This document shows, in pieces, positions 17,021-26,099 of a stretch of 64,000 nucleotides of DNA. Source of the stretch: Chitinophaga deserti (lineage in GTDB: Bacteria > Bacteroidota > Bacteroidia > Chitinophagales > Chitinophagaceae); NCBI RefSeq assembly GCF_003149455.1, contig NZ_QFFK01000001.1:372001-436000 (forward strand), read 5' to 3'. Within the stretch, counting starts at the first letter, position 1. Every line of letters begins with the position of its first letter. Below the pieces are notes generated by a model. That model had not been told where the DNA came from, ran no database searches, and worked only from the letters and a program-made list of their open reading frames with translations. A program made the translations under genes and the position numbers.

Positions 17021-19795
17021 TTAGTTATAGTTCAGTGCTTGTTTTAAATCCGTAATCTTTTGTTGTATTTCCACAATGGTGTCTTGTAGTTCGGCACCGG
17101 CTTTCAGATACTCGTTGGGGAATTTATCTTTCAATTCCGTCATTAGAGTAAAGTAAACCGGCTTGACAATTGCCTTTAGATCAATGCCATCGTTGTTATC
17201 TTCAAAAAGGACGACGCATTCGTTGTGCATGCGGCGCGCCATCAAATGGATAAGGAATTCAGCCAACTCCTGTGCAACTACAGCAAGCTCTTCTTCTCGC
17301 TCATCCGAATCATCCTCATCGAGTATTTCTTTAATTTTTGGATAGGCAAGCCTAAATCGTTCGAGCGCTTGCTTCGGAAGGTTGTTCCACAACAAAATAT
17401 TCGCGTACAGAATACTGCCCTGCGGTAAAGCGTCATTAACCACCTCTTGATGATCTTGTAGAAGTTGTAGTGCAATTGCTTTCTTATCGGAGCGGCGACG
17501 ACGGTAGACAGCCGATGTCATGCAGAAGATCGATCCTTGATGACCCAATCGAAGTGCTTCCAGGAAATACCAATCCGCTTTTTCATAATCCCCAGCCTCA
17601 TCATAGTAATGCCCAATTCGATGCGCTGACATGGCCTCGCCTGCACTAGTACCCTCCTTCCAAATCTGTTCAGCAGCAGCCTTGTCGTTTTTGGCATGGA
17701 TAAAGAATTTACCTAGGTTGAAATAACTGTCGCTATCTTTATTATCCACCGCCTTTCTAAACAAGCTTTCGGCGATATCCAGATCCGGTGCCTGTTTATT
17801 GACATGCAGCGAAGCGAGATGCAAGAATGAACCTTTTTCGCCCCGCTCGACAGCCATTTCAAGTGCCCTTTGCGCTTCTGTCTCCATTTGAAGATTGAGA
17901 TAGGTTCTTCCCAATCTGACAAATGCGCCTGCAATCCCCCTCTCTACTTCTTCAAGACTAAGTTCCAGCGCCTTCTCGTAGTCATCTTCATTGTTGTAGA
18001 TTCTCCACAGTAGTGCATAAGATTCTTTGAACTTTTTGCGAATAGCCAGCTTGTGGTATTTTTCTGCCTGACGACTGTCACTATGAACATAATATGCGAT
18101 GTCTCCAAGTCGGACAGCTGCATAATAGTGCTTAGCTTTGAGTGCTGCAAGAAAATATCCTTCAGCTTTGGTGGTGTCATGTAAAAAATCGCAATAAATG
18201 AGTGCCAGTGTTATAGCTGCCTGGCCGTCAGAGGGCTTTAGTGCCAGCACTTTTTCGAAAGATTCAGCCGCTTGTTCAGGCTTGCCCAATTTTATGTGAA
18301 CATATCCTTCAAAACCGAAATAAGTAGCATCTTTTTTATCAAATATTTCCAGTTTTTTTATAGCCTCATCACCTTTATTTTGTTTAATCAGCGTTTCAAT
18401 GGCCTCATATAAATCAAATTTGGAAATGCGCAGCGTTTTGGCCACACGTTCTGGCAAAAGCTTCTGAGATTCTTCATACAACGAATACTTGACAGCTGAT
18501 GGTAGTTTTTTGCAAGACAGATAGGTGTTGCCCATGTCAATTGCAGTATCAGTATCCATGCTGCCGTCTTTAAGTGCTGCCAAATGCTCTTGTACTCTTA
18601 CGAGTAGCTCTTCTTCATCGCACCACAAATCAAAGAATCTGACTAACCATTTAACATTTTCCTTTTCCGTCCGTCGGCCATGGCGCATCAAATACCAAAT
18701 ATTAAGGAACCGGTCTTTAATCCGGTATAAGTTATTTTTGCCTTCCATTTTGACCCGCTCTACAACGGAAATTTTCTCAAGAGCACCTAATACGGAGGAG
18801 ATGTTTTTACTTTCCAACATTGTTTCCGAAGCAATGTCTTTTACGGCTATGGCATCCCAATTTTTTGCTAGTACATCTACTACTTGCAATTGTTGTGTTG
18901 ATAGTCTGTTTAGCTCTCCTTTGTACAAGTCAGTTAAATGATCTACCAACTGATAAAGATCACGCATTGCTTTCCCGGTAGCGTTATCTAAAAAGATTTG
19001 AAATAAATAAACGATGATACGGGGTATCCCTCCTGTAAGACGGCGGAGAGCTTCTACGCGACCAGGATGGTTTCTGATTATTTTTTCCATTTCCTGTTCT
19101 TTGCCAAATTCTCTGCCAATGCGCACTAACAATGTTTCACACTCGTCCTTGTTTAGCCCACCCAGTTCCAGTTTTTGAAAGTAGTGATACTTTTGATCGG
19201 TAAAATCGATGTTACCGTCTGTATAAGAAGTGCTGGACCCCAAAAAGTTGATCAAGCCTTCTTGAGCCAGGCCACCTATTTGCTGTTGGCCGTCGGCCCC
19301 GAGCTTCTTAAACAAATCATTAATGTTCTCAATGAAGATGATCAAACGGTGCTGGTTGTTTATCAATTCATTTTTAATGAGGGAAAGGATGCTGTCTGCG
19401 TTCACTTTTTCCCTGCGACGAAGTGCGTCAGCTTCTGCGTTTACTGAATGCCAACCAAAAAAATCGTCGCAGTATTCGATCACACGCAGCCATAGGGTGA
19501 GTGAGTCAACGATATTATATTGCTCCTCTTTGAATATAACTGGCAGAAGCGAGTTTGTTAGCCCTTCATCTTCAAAACCATACTTCAAACGATGTAATAA
19601 CGTGGTTTTACCTGCCCCTTTAGGACCTATTATGAGAAAGTTAAATGGTATACCTGTGATCGAGGAACGCTTTGCTTCCTCAATTAGTTGGTTGTATTCT
19701 TTGTGTCGAACTACAAAACCCTGTACCAAACCATGTTTTGATTTGGCTCCCGAATTATTTTTCAATAATATATCATAGTCCCTTCTCATCATCAT
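17021..19795 (-). CDS. STAND-like AAA ATPase with winged helix and C-terminal TPR/Sel1-like repeats
   Basis: 924 residues, cytoplasmic. Residues about 45-330 form a P-loop ATPase: Walker A IGPKGAGKTTLL (55-66), Walker B-like LIIFIENINDLF, and a sensor-type GGIPRIIVYLFQ. A winged helix follows (about 335-415) ending YRIKDRFLNIWYLMR, the arrangement typical of archaeal-type/STAND ATPases. The remaining 500 residues are tandem TPR/Sel1-like helices such as KPEQAAESFEKVLALKP and AEQIWKEGTSAGEAMSAHRIGHYYDEAGDYEKADWYF. No effector domain (nuclease, protease, TIR) is visible at either end. It sits beside CBASS with its own promoter; a defence role is inferred from context and fold only. The start could be any of three consecutive ATGs at 19795, 19792 and 19789. 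Confidence 0.85.
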   Translation of the reverse strand: MMMRRDYDILLKNNSGAKSKHGLVQGFVVRHKEYNQLIEEAKRSSITGIPFNFLIIGPKGAGKTTLLHRLKYGFEDEGLTNSLLPVIFKEEQYNIVDSLTLWLRVIEYCDDFFGWHSVNAEADALRRREKVNADSILSLIKNELINNQHRLIIFIENINDLFKKLGADGQQQIGGLAQEGLINFLGSSTSYTDGNIDFTDQKYHYFQKLELGGLNKDECETLLVRIGREFGKEQEMEKIIRNHPGRVEALRRLTGGIPRIIVYLFQIFLDNATGKAMRDLYQLVDHLTDLYKGELNRLSTQQLQVVDVLAKNWDAIAVKDIASETMLESKNISSVLGALEKISVVERVKMEGKNNLYRIKDRFLNIWYLMRHGRRTEKENVKWLVRFFDLWCDEEELLVRVQEHLAALKDGSMDTDTAIDMGNTYLSCKKLPSAVKYSLYEESQKLLPERVAKTLRISKFDLYEAIETLIKQNKGDEAIKKLEIFDKKDATYFGFEGYVHIKLGKPEQAAESFEKVLALKPSDGQAAITLALIYCDFLHDTTKAEGYFLAALKAKHYYAAVRLGDIAYYVHSDSRQAEKYHKLAIRKKFKESYALLWRIYNNEDDYEKALELSLEEVERGIAGAFVRLGRTYLNLQMETEAQRALEMAVERGEKGSFLHLASLHVNKQAPDLDIAESLFRKAVDNKDSDSYFNLGKFFIHAKNDKAAAEQIWKEGTSAGEAMSAHRIGHYYDEAGDYEKADWYFLEALRLGHQGSIFCMTSAVYRRRRSDKKAIALQLLQDHQEVVNDALPQGSILYANILLWNNLPKQALERFRLAYPKIKEILDEDDSDEREEELAVVAQELAEFLIHLMARRMHNECVVLFEDNNDGIDLKAIVKPVYFTLMTELKDKFPNEYLKAGAELQDTIVEIQQKITDLKQALNYN

Positions 19796-19807
19796 AAAAT
19801 TACCTCA

Positions 19808-19838
19808 CAAAGGTAGTGACAATTCCTTTATCGCCAAA
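19808..19838 (-). promoter_or_regulatory. Bacteroidota-type promoter of the AAA-TPR ATPase gene
   Basis: On the minus strand TTTG (19835-19838) is separated by exactly 19 bases from TACCTTTG (19808-19815), a full match to the -33/-7 consensus. The predicted start point leaves a leader of only about 5-10 bases before the first ATG, so the mRNA is nearly leaderless. Two 13-bp direct repeats, TTTATCGYCAAAA on the plus strand, at 19827-19839 and 19853-19865 overlap and flank the -33 element. Confidence 0.75.
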
Positions 19839-19865
19839 ACGCTAACGATTAATTTATCGTCAAAA

Positions 19866-20388
19866 TTAAAATATATTTTTTCATAACACATAATAAATTG
19901 ATTTATTATAATTTATATAGTTATAGTACAGCCTTACTAAACCTATTAGCATTTTTAGATTATGAAGATATGTGAAGAGATGAACTCACTTCTCGTCTTT
20001 TTGGGAATAAAGCATTACAGCGCACACTACTAGTGGGCCTCACCGTTAACTAAAGAGAGCCTGGATTGGGACACCAAAATGAAAGGACGGCTCTGTATGC
20101 TCAGCTCATTGTAATCCGCTGCCGTGTTTTTTTTCACGCGGGCAGTTGATTGCTTTCGGTAAGTAAAGGGAAAGCTTCGTATTCAATGGTTTTGCTCGTT
20201 TCATCCGGTGGAGTTCCATGTTTATAGTATAGAGAACTCGCTCCGCTCAGAGGTGAGCAGCACAATTCTTTCGTAATCCTGTAGAGTGTTATCCATATAT
20301 ACGGTGTCTGGGTGCCAAACAATCCGGTTGCTTAAATGTGGGGGTTTTCAGGGGCGGTTTTGCGCCGCTGCCGTAGCAAGAGTGGAAT
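19866..20388. other. Gene-free, probably degenerate stretch between the ATPase gene and the IS remnant
   Basis: Only short broken frames occur here. A 62-codon minus-strand frame (20134-20322) and an overlapping one begin with plausible starts but resemble nothing I recognise. The segment may be decayed mobile-element DNA, given that an IS21 remnant follows directly. Confidence 0.4.
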
Positions 20389-20478
20389 CCCCACTTAAAA
20401 TTGCCCCCTCCGGTCATTGTAAAGTGCCCATTTATCCTGCTCCAAATTAATCCCTGATCCCACTTCAAATTACTCCTC
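20389..20478. repeat. Three imperfect terminal repeats of a decayed IS21-family element
   Basis: Three related sequences follow in the same orientation: ACTTAAAATTGCCCCCTC (from 20393), GCTCCAAATTAATCCCTG (from 20439) and ACTTCAAATTACTCCTCT (from 20462). IS21 elements carry several such repeats at their ends for transposase binding, and a broken istA follows at 20570. A weak inverse match, CAATTTTGTA, near 21250 may mark the other end. Confidence 0.55.
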
Positions 20479-20569
20479 TAGTAGAAGCATAAAAAACAAT
20501 TGGTTGTCCGATTAAAAATCGTCAGTTATATGTCTGAACCTATAACCAGAATCCAATAAACTGATTTGC

Positions 20570-21205
20570 ATGTTTAAGACCATAGAAGTTTTACGTTTAT
20601 ATGGCGAGGGCCATGGCAGTAAGTTAATCGCAAAGGTGACAGGAGTTGCGCGTAACACAGTGAAAAAGTACCAGTTAATCTTTGTTCGCAGCGGATTGCT
20701 TATAAGTGAGGCCCAAAAGTTAAGTGATGCTCAGCTGTCGGTTATTGTGTGCGTAGAAAAGCCCACTGTATTACCCAACCCACAGCGTAATGAGCGACTT
20801 CAAGGCCTGCTTCCTGAGCTCTGCCAGCAGTTGCGCAAGCGCTGGTATGACCAAAGGAAAAGTATATGAAGAATATCTCTGCCAGTGCCCGGATGGCTAT
20901 AAACACGCCAATTTTTTAGAGTTACTTAATAAACATATTGGCTTGGTAAAGCCCTCCGCGCGAATTCCTCACTAGGCAGGAGACAAATGTTATTCAATTT
21001 TACGGGCAAAAAATTGCAACTGGTCGATCCGGCAACCGGAGAGGTTAAGACGGTTGAAGTGTTTGTTTCCATTCTGGGATGTAGTCAACTGACGTTTGTG
21101 ATGGCTGTAGCTTCTCAACGAAAAGAAGACTTTATTTACGCTTGTAAGCGTGTGCTTTGTTTTCACGGGGGAATTCCGCAGGTTCAAAACTGTCACCGAG
21201 CGCCT
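20570..21205 (+). pseudogene. istA: IS21-family transposase IstA, frameshifted and truncated
   Basis: The reading starts with the N-terminal HTH of IstA (MFKTIEVLRLYGEGHGSKLI, VARNTVKKY). Near 20850 homology shifts frame to KVYEEYLCQCPDGYKHANF, then near 20984 shifts back to NFTGKKLQLVDPATGEVKTV and EVFVSILGCSQLTFVMAVAS, the start of the catalytic core. Homology breaks off after FHGGIPQ with another shift (KTVTER in a different frame), so the remaining catalytic residues and the istB helper gene are gone. It is a dead element marking the right edge of the defence island, 150 bp from mnmE. Confidence 0.85.
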
Positions 21206-21353
21206 GTTGCAGTCATAGACTGCTTATATTTATATCTCGTTTTCTAGTGTCAATTTTGTACCACGTTATCTTAGTCCTAAACTAGCACTTAGGAAGCCAA
21301 CAAAAAATAACAGTGGAAAGGATAGGCAATCTAATGTAAATAGAAGAAAGGGG

Positions 21354-22736
21354 TTATTTCCCGATACAAAACTTCGAAAAAATATAATCCAACCTGTCCT
21401 CATTCGTCACCTCACCAGCTATATCCGCCAGGAAAAAAAGCGATCTCCTCACATCAAGAGCGAGCAGGTCGCCCGGCAGATTGTTATCCATACCGGCTTT
21501 CACATCTAACAGTGACGACTGCACTTCCTGCAGCGCCGCGTAATGGCGCACGTTTGTGATGATCGTGTTTTCGGTGTTGATGGCACCTCCCATTACTTTG
21601 TGTACCAGCTGATCTTTGAGTTCAGTGATCTGGGAGTGATCGCGGGCGGAGATGAATATGATGCCGGGGATGAAGCTGAATTTAGCACGTGCTTCTTCCG
21701 CACCGAGCACATCGGTTTTATTGCCTACTAACAGGTAAGAGATGCCTTCGTGATCGAAGATCCTGATTTGTTCGAGGAGATCATCTACAGAAAGTTCCGA
21801 TACATCGAACAGGTAAACTACGATACCTGCTTCGCGCATCTTTTCTAGCGATTTCTGAACGCCGATGCTTTCAATGGCATCATTACTCTCACGGATACCC
21901 GCGGTGTCAATTAGGCGGAAGAGAATGCCCCCTATGTTGAGGATTTCCTCGATAGTGTCGCGCGTGGTACCGGCGATGTCGCTAACGATTGCGCGGTTCT
22001 CGTTGAGGAGCGTATTGAGGAGGGTAGATTTACCGGCGTTGGGTTTACCGATGATAGCAGTATTGACCCCGTTCTTGATTACGTTACCTACTTTGAAGGA
22101 GGTGATCAGGCGCGATACTTCGGAGAGGGATGCATTCACCAGTTCATAAAAGGCGGTGCGGTCGGCGAACTCTACGTCTTCCTGACTGAAGTCGAGTTCC
22201 AGTTCTATGAGGGCGGAGAATTTTATGAGTTGTTCGCGAAGGGCGAATAGTTCTTTTGAAAAGCCCCCACGCATTTGCTGCAGGGCGGTTTGGTGAGAGG
22301 CGGCGGTGTTACTGGCGATAAGGTCGGCAACGGATTCTGCCTGGGTGAGGTCGAGTTTGCCATTGAGGAAGGCTCTTTGGGTAAATTCTCCCGGTTTGGC
22401 GAGGCGTGCCCCTTCGGCGATGCATGCTTCCACGATCTGTTGCTGGATGAAGGGAGAACCATGGCAGGAAATTTCCACTACTTCTTCGCCTGTGTAGGAG
22501 CGCGGAGCGCGGTAGAGGGATACCACTACTTCATCGATCAGCCGGCCCTGGAAATGGAGGCCGCCGAAGTGAAGGGTATGCGTAGGCTGTTCTGCAAGCT
22601 GCTTTGAGGGGAATAGCCGGTCGGTAATGGCAACGGCCTGTATGCCGCTGAGCCTAATAACGGCAATGGCACCAACGCCGGGGGCGGTTGCAATGGCTAC
22701 AATGGTATCGTTATGTCCTCCAAGTTTTCCTATCAT
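21354..22736 (-). CDS. mnmE: tRNA uridine-5-carboxymethylaminomethyl(34) synthesis GTPase MnmE
   Basis: 460 residues, the normal length. The N-terminal folate-binding domain starts DTIVAIATAPGVGAIAVIRLSG; an embedded G domain shows GKPNAGKST (P-loop), DTAGIRE (G3) and NKTD (G4); the helical domain ends with the diagnostic CIGK. With MnmG it installs cmnm5 at the wobble uridine of certain tRNAs. It is a housekeeping gene adjoining the mobile island, with its 3' end facing the IS21 remnant. Confidence 0.98.
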   Translation of the reverse strand: MIGKLGGHNDTIVAIATAPGVGAIAVIRLSGIQAVAITDRLFPSKQLAEQPTHTLHFGGLHFQGRLIDEVVVSLYRAPRSYTGEEVVEISCHGSPFIQQQIVEACIAEGARLAKPGEFTQRAFLNGKLDLTQAESVADLIASNTAASHQTALQQMRGGFSKELFALREQLIKFSALIELELDFSQEDVEFADRTAFYELVNASLSEVSRLITSFKVGNVIKNGVNTAIIGKPNAGKSTLLNTLLNENRAIVSDIAGTTRDTIEEILNIGGILFRLIDTAGIRESNDAIESIGVQKSLEKMREAGIVVYLFDVSELSVDDLLEQIRIFDHEGISYLLVGNKTDVLGAEEARAKFSFIPGIIFISARDHSQITELKDQLVHKVMGGAINTENTIITNVRHYAALQEVQSSLLDVKAGMDNNLPGDLLALDVRRSLFFLADIAGEVTNEDRLDYIFSKFCIGK

Positions 22737-22795
22737 GGCCCGAAATTAAAGAAATTCCGTCTGACTGGCGGGTGCGGGAATTGGGGTAAATAAAA

Positions 22796-22822
22796 AATCC
22801 CCCCGGTTGAGCCGGGGGGATT
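22796..22822 (-). terminator. Terminator of the exbB-exbD-exbD-tonB cluster
   Basis: A perfect 11-bp GC-rich stem (AATCCCCCCGG at 22796-22806 with its complement at 22812-22822) and a 5-base loop, followed on the minus strand by a T-run. It lies 30 bp beyond the tonB stop. Confidence 0.9.
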
Positions 22823-22851
22823 CGTATGTACTACTAGCTTGAGACTAAATA

Positions 22852-23688
22852 CTACTCCTGGAGTGTGAAGCGGATGGGCAGGTTGAACTGCACAGATACC
22901 TGGCGTCCGTTCTGCTTACCGGGTTTCCATTTCGGCATTTTCTTCACCACGCGGATAGCCTCTTCTTCGAGACCGCCGCCTTTGGCCTGGCCGACAGTTT
23001 TCACATCCTTGATGTTACCTTCCGAGTCTACCACGAATGATACGAACACGGTACCCTGGATGCCGTTTTCGGTGGCCAGGTGAGGATAACGGATGTTGTT
23101 GCTGAGGAATTTGTTGAGTGCATCGTCACCACCGGGGAAGGTTGGAGGTTGCTCCACGAAAGTGAAGATCTCTTCTTTCGGAGGGGGCGGAGGTGCGTCA
23201 ACTACACCTGTACCTTTAGAGTCGTTGATCAAACCCGGGTCGATACCATTGGGGTCGCCTTCTACGGTTTTGGTAGAAACGGCCTTGTCTTTGATTTCGT
23301 CAAGTTTCACCAGTTCTTCCTCGGCTTTCACCTCTTCGTCTTTCTTGATCACCGGAGGGGTGAACTGAACTGACGGCTTCACCGGCGGGGGTGGAGCGGG
23401 TGGCGGAGGAGGCGGAGGGGGAGTTTTCGGATCATCCGGCAACTTCACATCCTCCAGTTTGATATCCTCGATTACGGGCTTGGTGTTTTTGTCTGAATTG
23501 TCAGCTTTCAGATTCAAATAAATGAAATAACTGCCGACAATCAGTAACGCCAGCGCAGCCGTTCCCAGGACAGAGTTCCGAACGCGCTTGTCGTACTTCT
23601 TGCGAAGCTCGTAAGCACCGTAGTTCTTGTTCCTGTCTTCAAACAGGATGTCAAGAAAGTCGGACTTGAGAATTTTAGCTGAATCCAT
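22852..23688 (-). CDS. tonB: Energy transducer TonB
   Basis: 278 residues. A cytoplasmic N-terminus typical of Bacteroidota TonB (FEDRNKNYGAYELRKKYDKR) precedes one membrane segment (about 40-58), a Pro-rich periplasmic spacer (PPPPPPPPAPPPPVKP) and a C-terminal TonB domain (about 190-278) with FPGGDDALNKFLSNNIRYP, GTVFVSFVVDSEGNI and VKKMPKWKPGKQNG. It transmits proton-motive force from ExbB/ExbD to outer-membrane receptors such as the SusC in this window. It is the fourth gene of the cluster. Confidence 0.95.
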   Translation of the reverse strand: MDSAKILKSDFLDILFEDRNKNYGAYELRKKYDKRVRNSVLGTAALALLIVGSYFIYLNLKADNSDKNTKPVIEDIKLEDVKLPDDPKTPPPPPPPPAPPPPVKPSVQFTPPVIKKDEEVKAEEELVKLDEIKDKAVSTKTVEGDPNGIDPGLINDSKGTGVVDAPPPPPKEEIFTFVEQPPTFPGGDDALNKFLSNNIRYPHLATENGIQGTVFVSFVVDSEGNIKDVKTVGQAKGGGLEEEAIRVVKKMPKWKPGKQNGRQVSVQFNLPIRFTLQE

Positions 23689-23733
23689 TGTTACACGTTT
23701 ATTGATGGATGCAAAAAATGTTTGTTTTCCATA

Positions 23734-24324
23734 CTACTGAATGTTGTTAGACGTTTCAGTAGCTTTGATCCATTGCTTGTCCTGGTCGCTGATATCCACC
23801 GTAGCATAACGCTGGATACGATTGATGGCCATTTCATCCAATAAATCTACAAAGTTCTGATATGTAGCGCCATCGTCAGCTTTGATGATGACAACCACAT
23901 CTTCAGGTTCACCTTTGTGGTTCCGGAGGCGGGCTACTTCATCTCTTTTCTGGATGATGATATCGCGGATGCCGCCGGTGTTTGCGAAGCTGGTAGCTTT
24001 AAAGAAGTCCGGGTTGCTGGAAGCGTTCGGATCCTGTGCTAAACCTGCGTAGTAATAAACCTGGTTCTTTTTGCCCAACAGGATGGTAAGAGCGGTGCTT
24101 TCTTTCACCTTATTCTGCTCTTCTTCCTTCTCTGTATCCTTGGGCATGATCAGGTCCATGGTCTTGGGCTTCGACATGGTGGTGGTGAGCATGAAGAAGG
24201 TGATCAGGAGAAACCCTAAATCCACCATCGGAGTCATGTCCACACGGGTTGAAAGCTTTTTAGACTTCGTGACCCCATGTTTCTTCTTACCACCGCCAGA
24301 ACTACTGGTATCCATTTCAGCCAT
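23734..24324 (-). CDS. exbD: ExbD/TolR family biopolymer transport protein (second copy)
   Basis: 196 residues. One N-terminal membrane segment containing the conserved Asp (STRVDMTPMVDLGFLLITFFML) anchors a periplasmic domain; the C-terminal part reads VVVIIKADDGATYQNFVDLL. It works with the ExbB homologue at 25103-25957 to energise TonB. Two ExbD genes in a row are usual in Bacteroidota. A Ser/Gly/Lys-rich N-terminus (residues 5-22) precedes the membrane helix. Confidence 0.93.
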   Translation of the reverse strand: MAEMDTSSSGGGKKKHGVTKSKKLSTRVDMTPMVDLGFLLITFFMLTTTMSKPKTMDLIMPKDTEKEEEQNKVKESTALTILLGKKNQVYYYAGLAQDPNASSNPDFFKATSFANTGGIRDIIIQKRDEVARLRNHKGEPEDVVVIIKADDGATYQNFVDLLDEMAINRIQRYATVDISDQDKQWIKATETSNNIQ

Positions 24325-24376
24325 GGTAGCAATATTTTTTGATGATTGAATGTTGTTTACTGTCAGGCTAAGTCAG

Positions 24377-25033
24377 CTAGTGCTTATCCTGTTGCTGTTC
24401 TTCATAAAGGGCAGCAGCAGATCCGGCCGGTTTGGACTCCAGGTTGGTCACCAGATTCAGTTTCTGGATTTTCTTTTCCTTGAAGGTGTCCAGTACCCGC
24501 TTGATCACGGGATACGGCGTTTCGTTGTCGGCCTTGATGCAGTATTTCAGCTTGTTGTTGTTCCCTTGCGCGGCACGGGCATACTCGATCCAGATAGCCA
24601 GTTCGTTGTTAGTGGAATCCATAGGGATACCCTTTTCAACATTACCGTTCTTACGCTGGTCCGGAGTCAGATTCAATACCTGTTTCAGGTTCTTGAAATC
24701 AGTACCTACGCTGGAACCAATCATGAAGTTCTTGATATCCTTCGCATCCAAGCCAAGCTTGAAGTTAGTATTCAGATCTTCAATGAGTTGTTTTCTTTTG
24801 GGCTGACCATCCATGCTAAAGAACACTCTTCCGTCTTTATCCACTGTCAGCAGGATCACATCGGCGTCCGGCAACAGAGCGGTATTGATGGAGGAGGGAG
24901 TCACCACCGCAACCGGTTCGTCCGGTTTAAACTTGGTGGCGAGCATGAAGAAGGTCAGCAGCAGGAAAGCCACGTCACACATCGCAGTCATGTCGATGAG
25001 GGTACTTTTCCTTGGCATTTTTACCTTTGGCAT
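24377..25033 (-). CDS. exbD: ExbD/TolR family biopolymer transport protein (first copy)
   Basis: 218 residues with the ExbD membrane helix and Asp near the N-terminus (STLIDMTAMCDVAFLLLTFFML) and a periplasmic domain including LKYCIKADNETPYPVIKRVL. It follows exbB by about 70 bp and precedes the second exbD by about 50 bp. The two ExbD copies differ greatly in their periplasmic domains, so they may form a heteromeric stator or serve different transducers (inference). Confidence 0.93.
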   Translation of the reverse strand: MPKVKMPRKSTLIDMTAMCDVAFLLLTFFMLATKFKPDEPVAVVTPSSINTALLPDADVILLTVDKDGRVFFSMDGQPKRKQLIEDLNTNFKLGLDAKDIKNFMIGSSVGTDFKNLKQVLNLTPDQRKNGNVEKGIPMDSTNNELAIWIEYARAAQGNNNKLKYCIKADNETPYPVIKRVLDTFKEKKIQKLNLVTNLESKPAGSAAALYEEQQQDKH

Positions 25034-25102
25034 CTTACACTCCTTTTGTTTGGTTCACTTAATTAGATTCAATTCGCACGGAATTCCACAATAATTTACG
25101 AA

Positions 25103-25957
25103 TTATTTGTGGTTAGCGGCGAAAGACTGTGTCAAAGTAAAGCCAGATTCGTCGATAGCGTAAGTGATGCTGTCGATATTGGTAGTGAAGTAGTTGTACA
25201 TGATGATCGCGATAGCGGAAGTACCGATACCCAGAGCCGTGTTGATCAGGGCCTCAGAGATACCAAGTGCCAGTGCGGAAGAGTCGGGAGCACCGCTGGA
25301 AGACATTGCAGAGAACGCCTTGATCATCCCGAGTACTGTTCCGAACAGACCGAGGAGGGTAGCTACGGAAGCGATAGTGGACAGGAACACCAGGTTCTTT
25401 TCCATCATAGGCAGTTCCAGAGCAGTAGTTTCTTCGATTTCGTTCTTGATGGTCAGGATCTTCTGATCTGTGTCCAGCTCAGTGTTGTTGATCATTTCCT
25501 TGTACTTTTTCAGACCGGCCTTCAGTACGTTACCTACGGAACCTTTCTGTTTGTCGCACTCAGCCAGCGCTGCGTCTACATTCTTGTTAGCCAGGTGATA
25601 CTGAACTTTACGAACCAGTTCGGAACCGCTGAACTTGCCTTTGGCTTTTGCCAGATACAGGAAACGCTCGATTACGAAAGTCACGCAGATCAACAGGGTA
25701 GAGATCAGAATGGGAACGATGGCGCCACCTTTGTGTACGGTACCAAACCATTTGCCAATACCAGCTTCTACAGGGTGATTGTCAGGATTGCCTCCCTGGA
25801 AGTTGGCGGGATTACCTAATACGAAAATGTAAAAGATGTAAGCAATGGCAATAGAGATGGGTACAGCCAGAATCGCAAATAAATTAGACGATTTTTTGGC
25901 TTGGTGAGAAGTCGTTTTGGCAGCAGCTGCAGTCACAGTTGTTTTAGTCTCAGCCAT
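25103..25957 (-). CDS. exbB: MotA/TolQ/ExbB proton channel family protein
   Basis: 284 residues with an N-terminal helix (about 26-47), a second near 80-97 (IVPILISTLLICVTFVIERFL) and two more at about 190-260 (LVFLSTIASVATLLGLFGTVLGMIKAF, ISEALINTALGIGTSAIAIIMYNY). These are the ExbB/TolQ signature helices that form the proton channel with ExbD. First gene of the cluster with a well-formed promoter upstream. The Ala/Thr/Lys-rich N-terminus (TKTTVTAAAAKTTSHQAKK) is common in this phylum. Confidence 0.95.
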   Translation of the reverse strand: MAETKTTVTAAAAKTTSHQAKKSSNLFAILAVPISIAIAYIFYIFVLGNPANFQGGNPDNHPVEAGIGKWFGTVHKGGAIVPILISTLLICVTFVIERFLYLAKAKGKFSGSELVRKVQYHLANKNVDAALAECDKQKGSVGNVLKAGLKKYKEMINNTELDTDQKILTIKNEIEETTALELPMMEKNLVFLSTIASVATLLGLFGTVLGMIKAFSAMSSSGAPDSSALALGISEALINTALGIGTSAIAIIMYNYFTTNIDSITYAIDESGFTLTQSFAANHK

Positions 25958-26068
25958 GTTGATTGAATTTTAGTGTTAAAAATTAAACTGTTTGTTTGTA
26001 AGTAATTAAAATTTTAGATCGCTTTTTTCACATTTCGCACGGATAACCGGCTTATAATCAGTGATTCG

Positions 26069-26099
26069 CAAAGTTATAAGCCTTACTCAAAAAAACAAG
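26069..26099 (-). promoter_or_regulatory. Bacteroidota-type promoter of the exbB cluster
   Basis: On the minus strand TTG (26096-26098, within CTTG) and TAACTTTG (26069-26076) are 19 bases apart, matching the -33/-7 consensus. The leader to the exbB start at 25957 is about 105 bases. Confidence 0.7.

Noticed and set aside
20134..20322. A 62-codon minus-strand frame near the IS21 remnant
   Set aside because: Low-complexity-free but without recognisable homology; overlapping frames are equally open, and the area looks degenerate. Left as part of the gene-free stretch.
22852..25957. Two exbD genes next to each other considered as an unusual duplication
   Set aside because: The exbB-exbD-exbD-tonB order is common in Bacteroidota, so this is an ordinary energy-transduction cluster.
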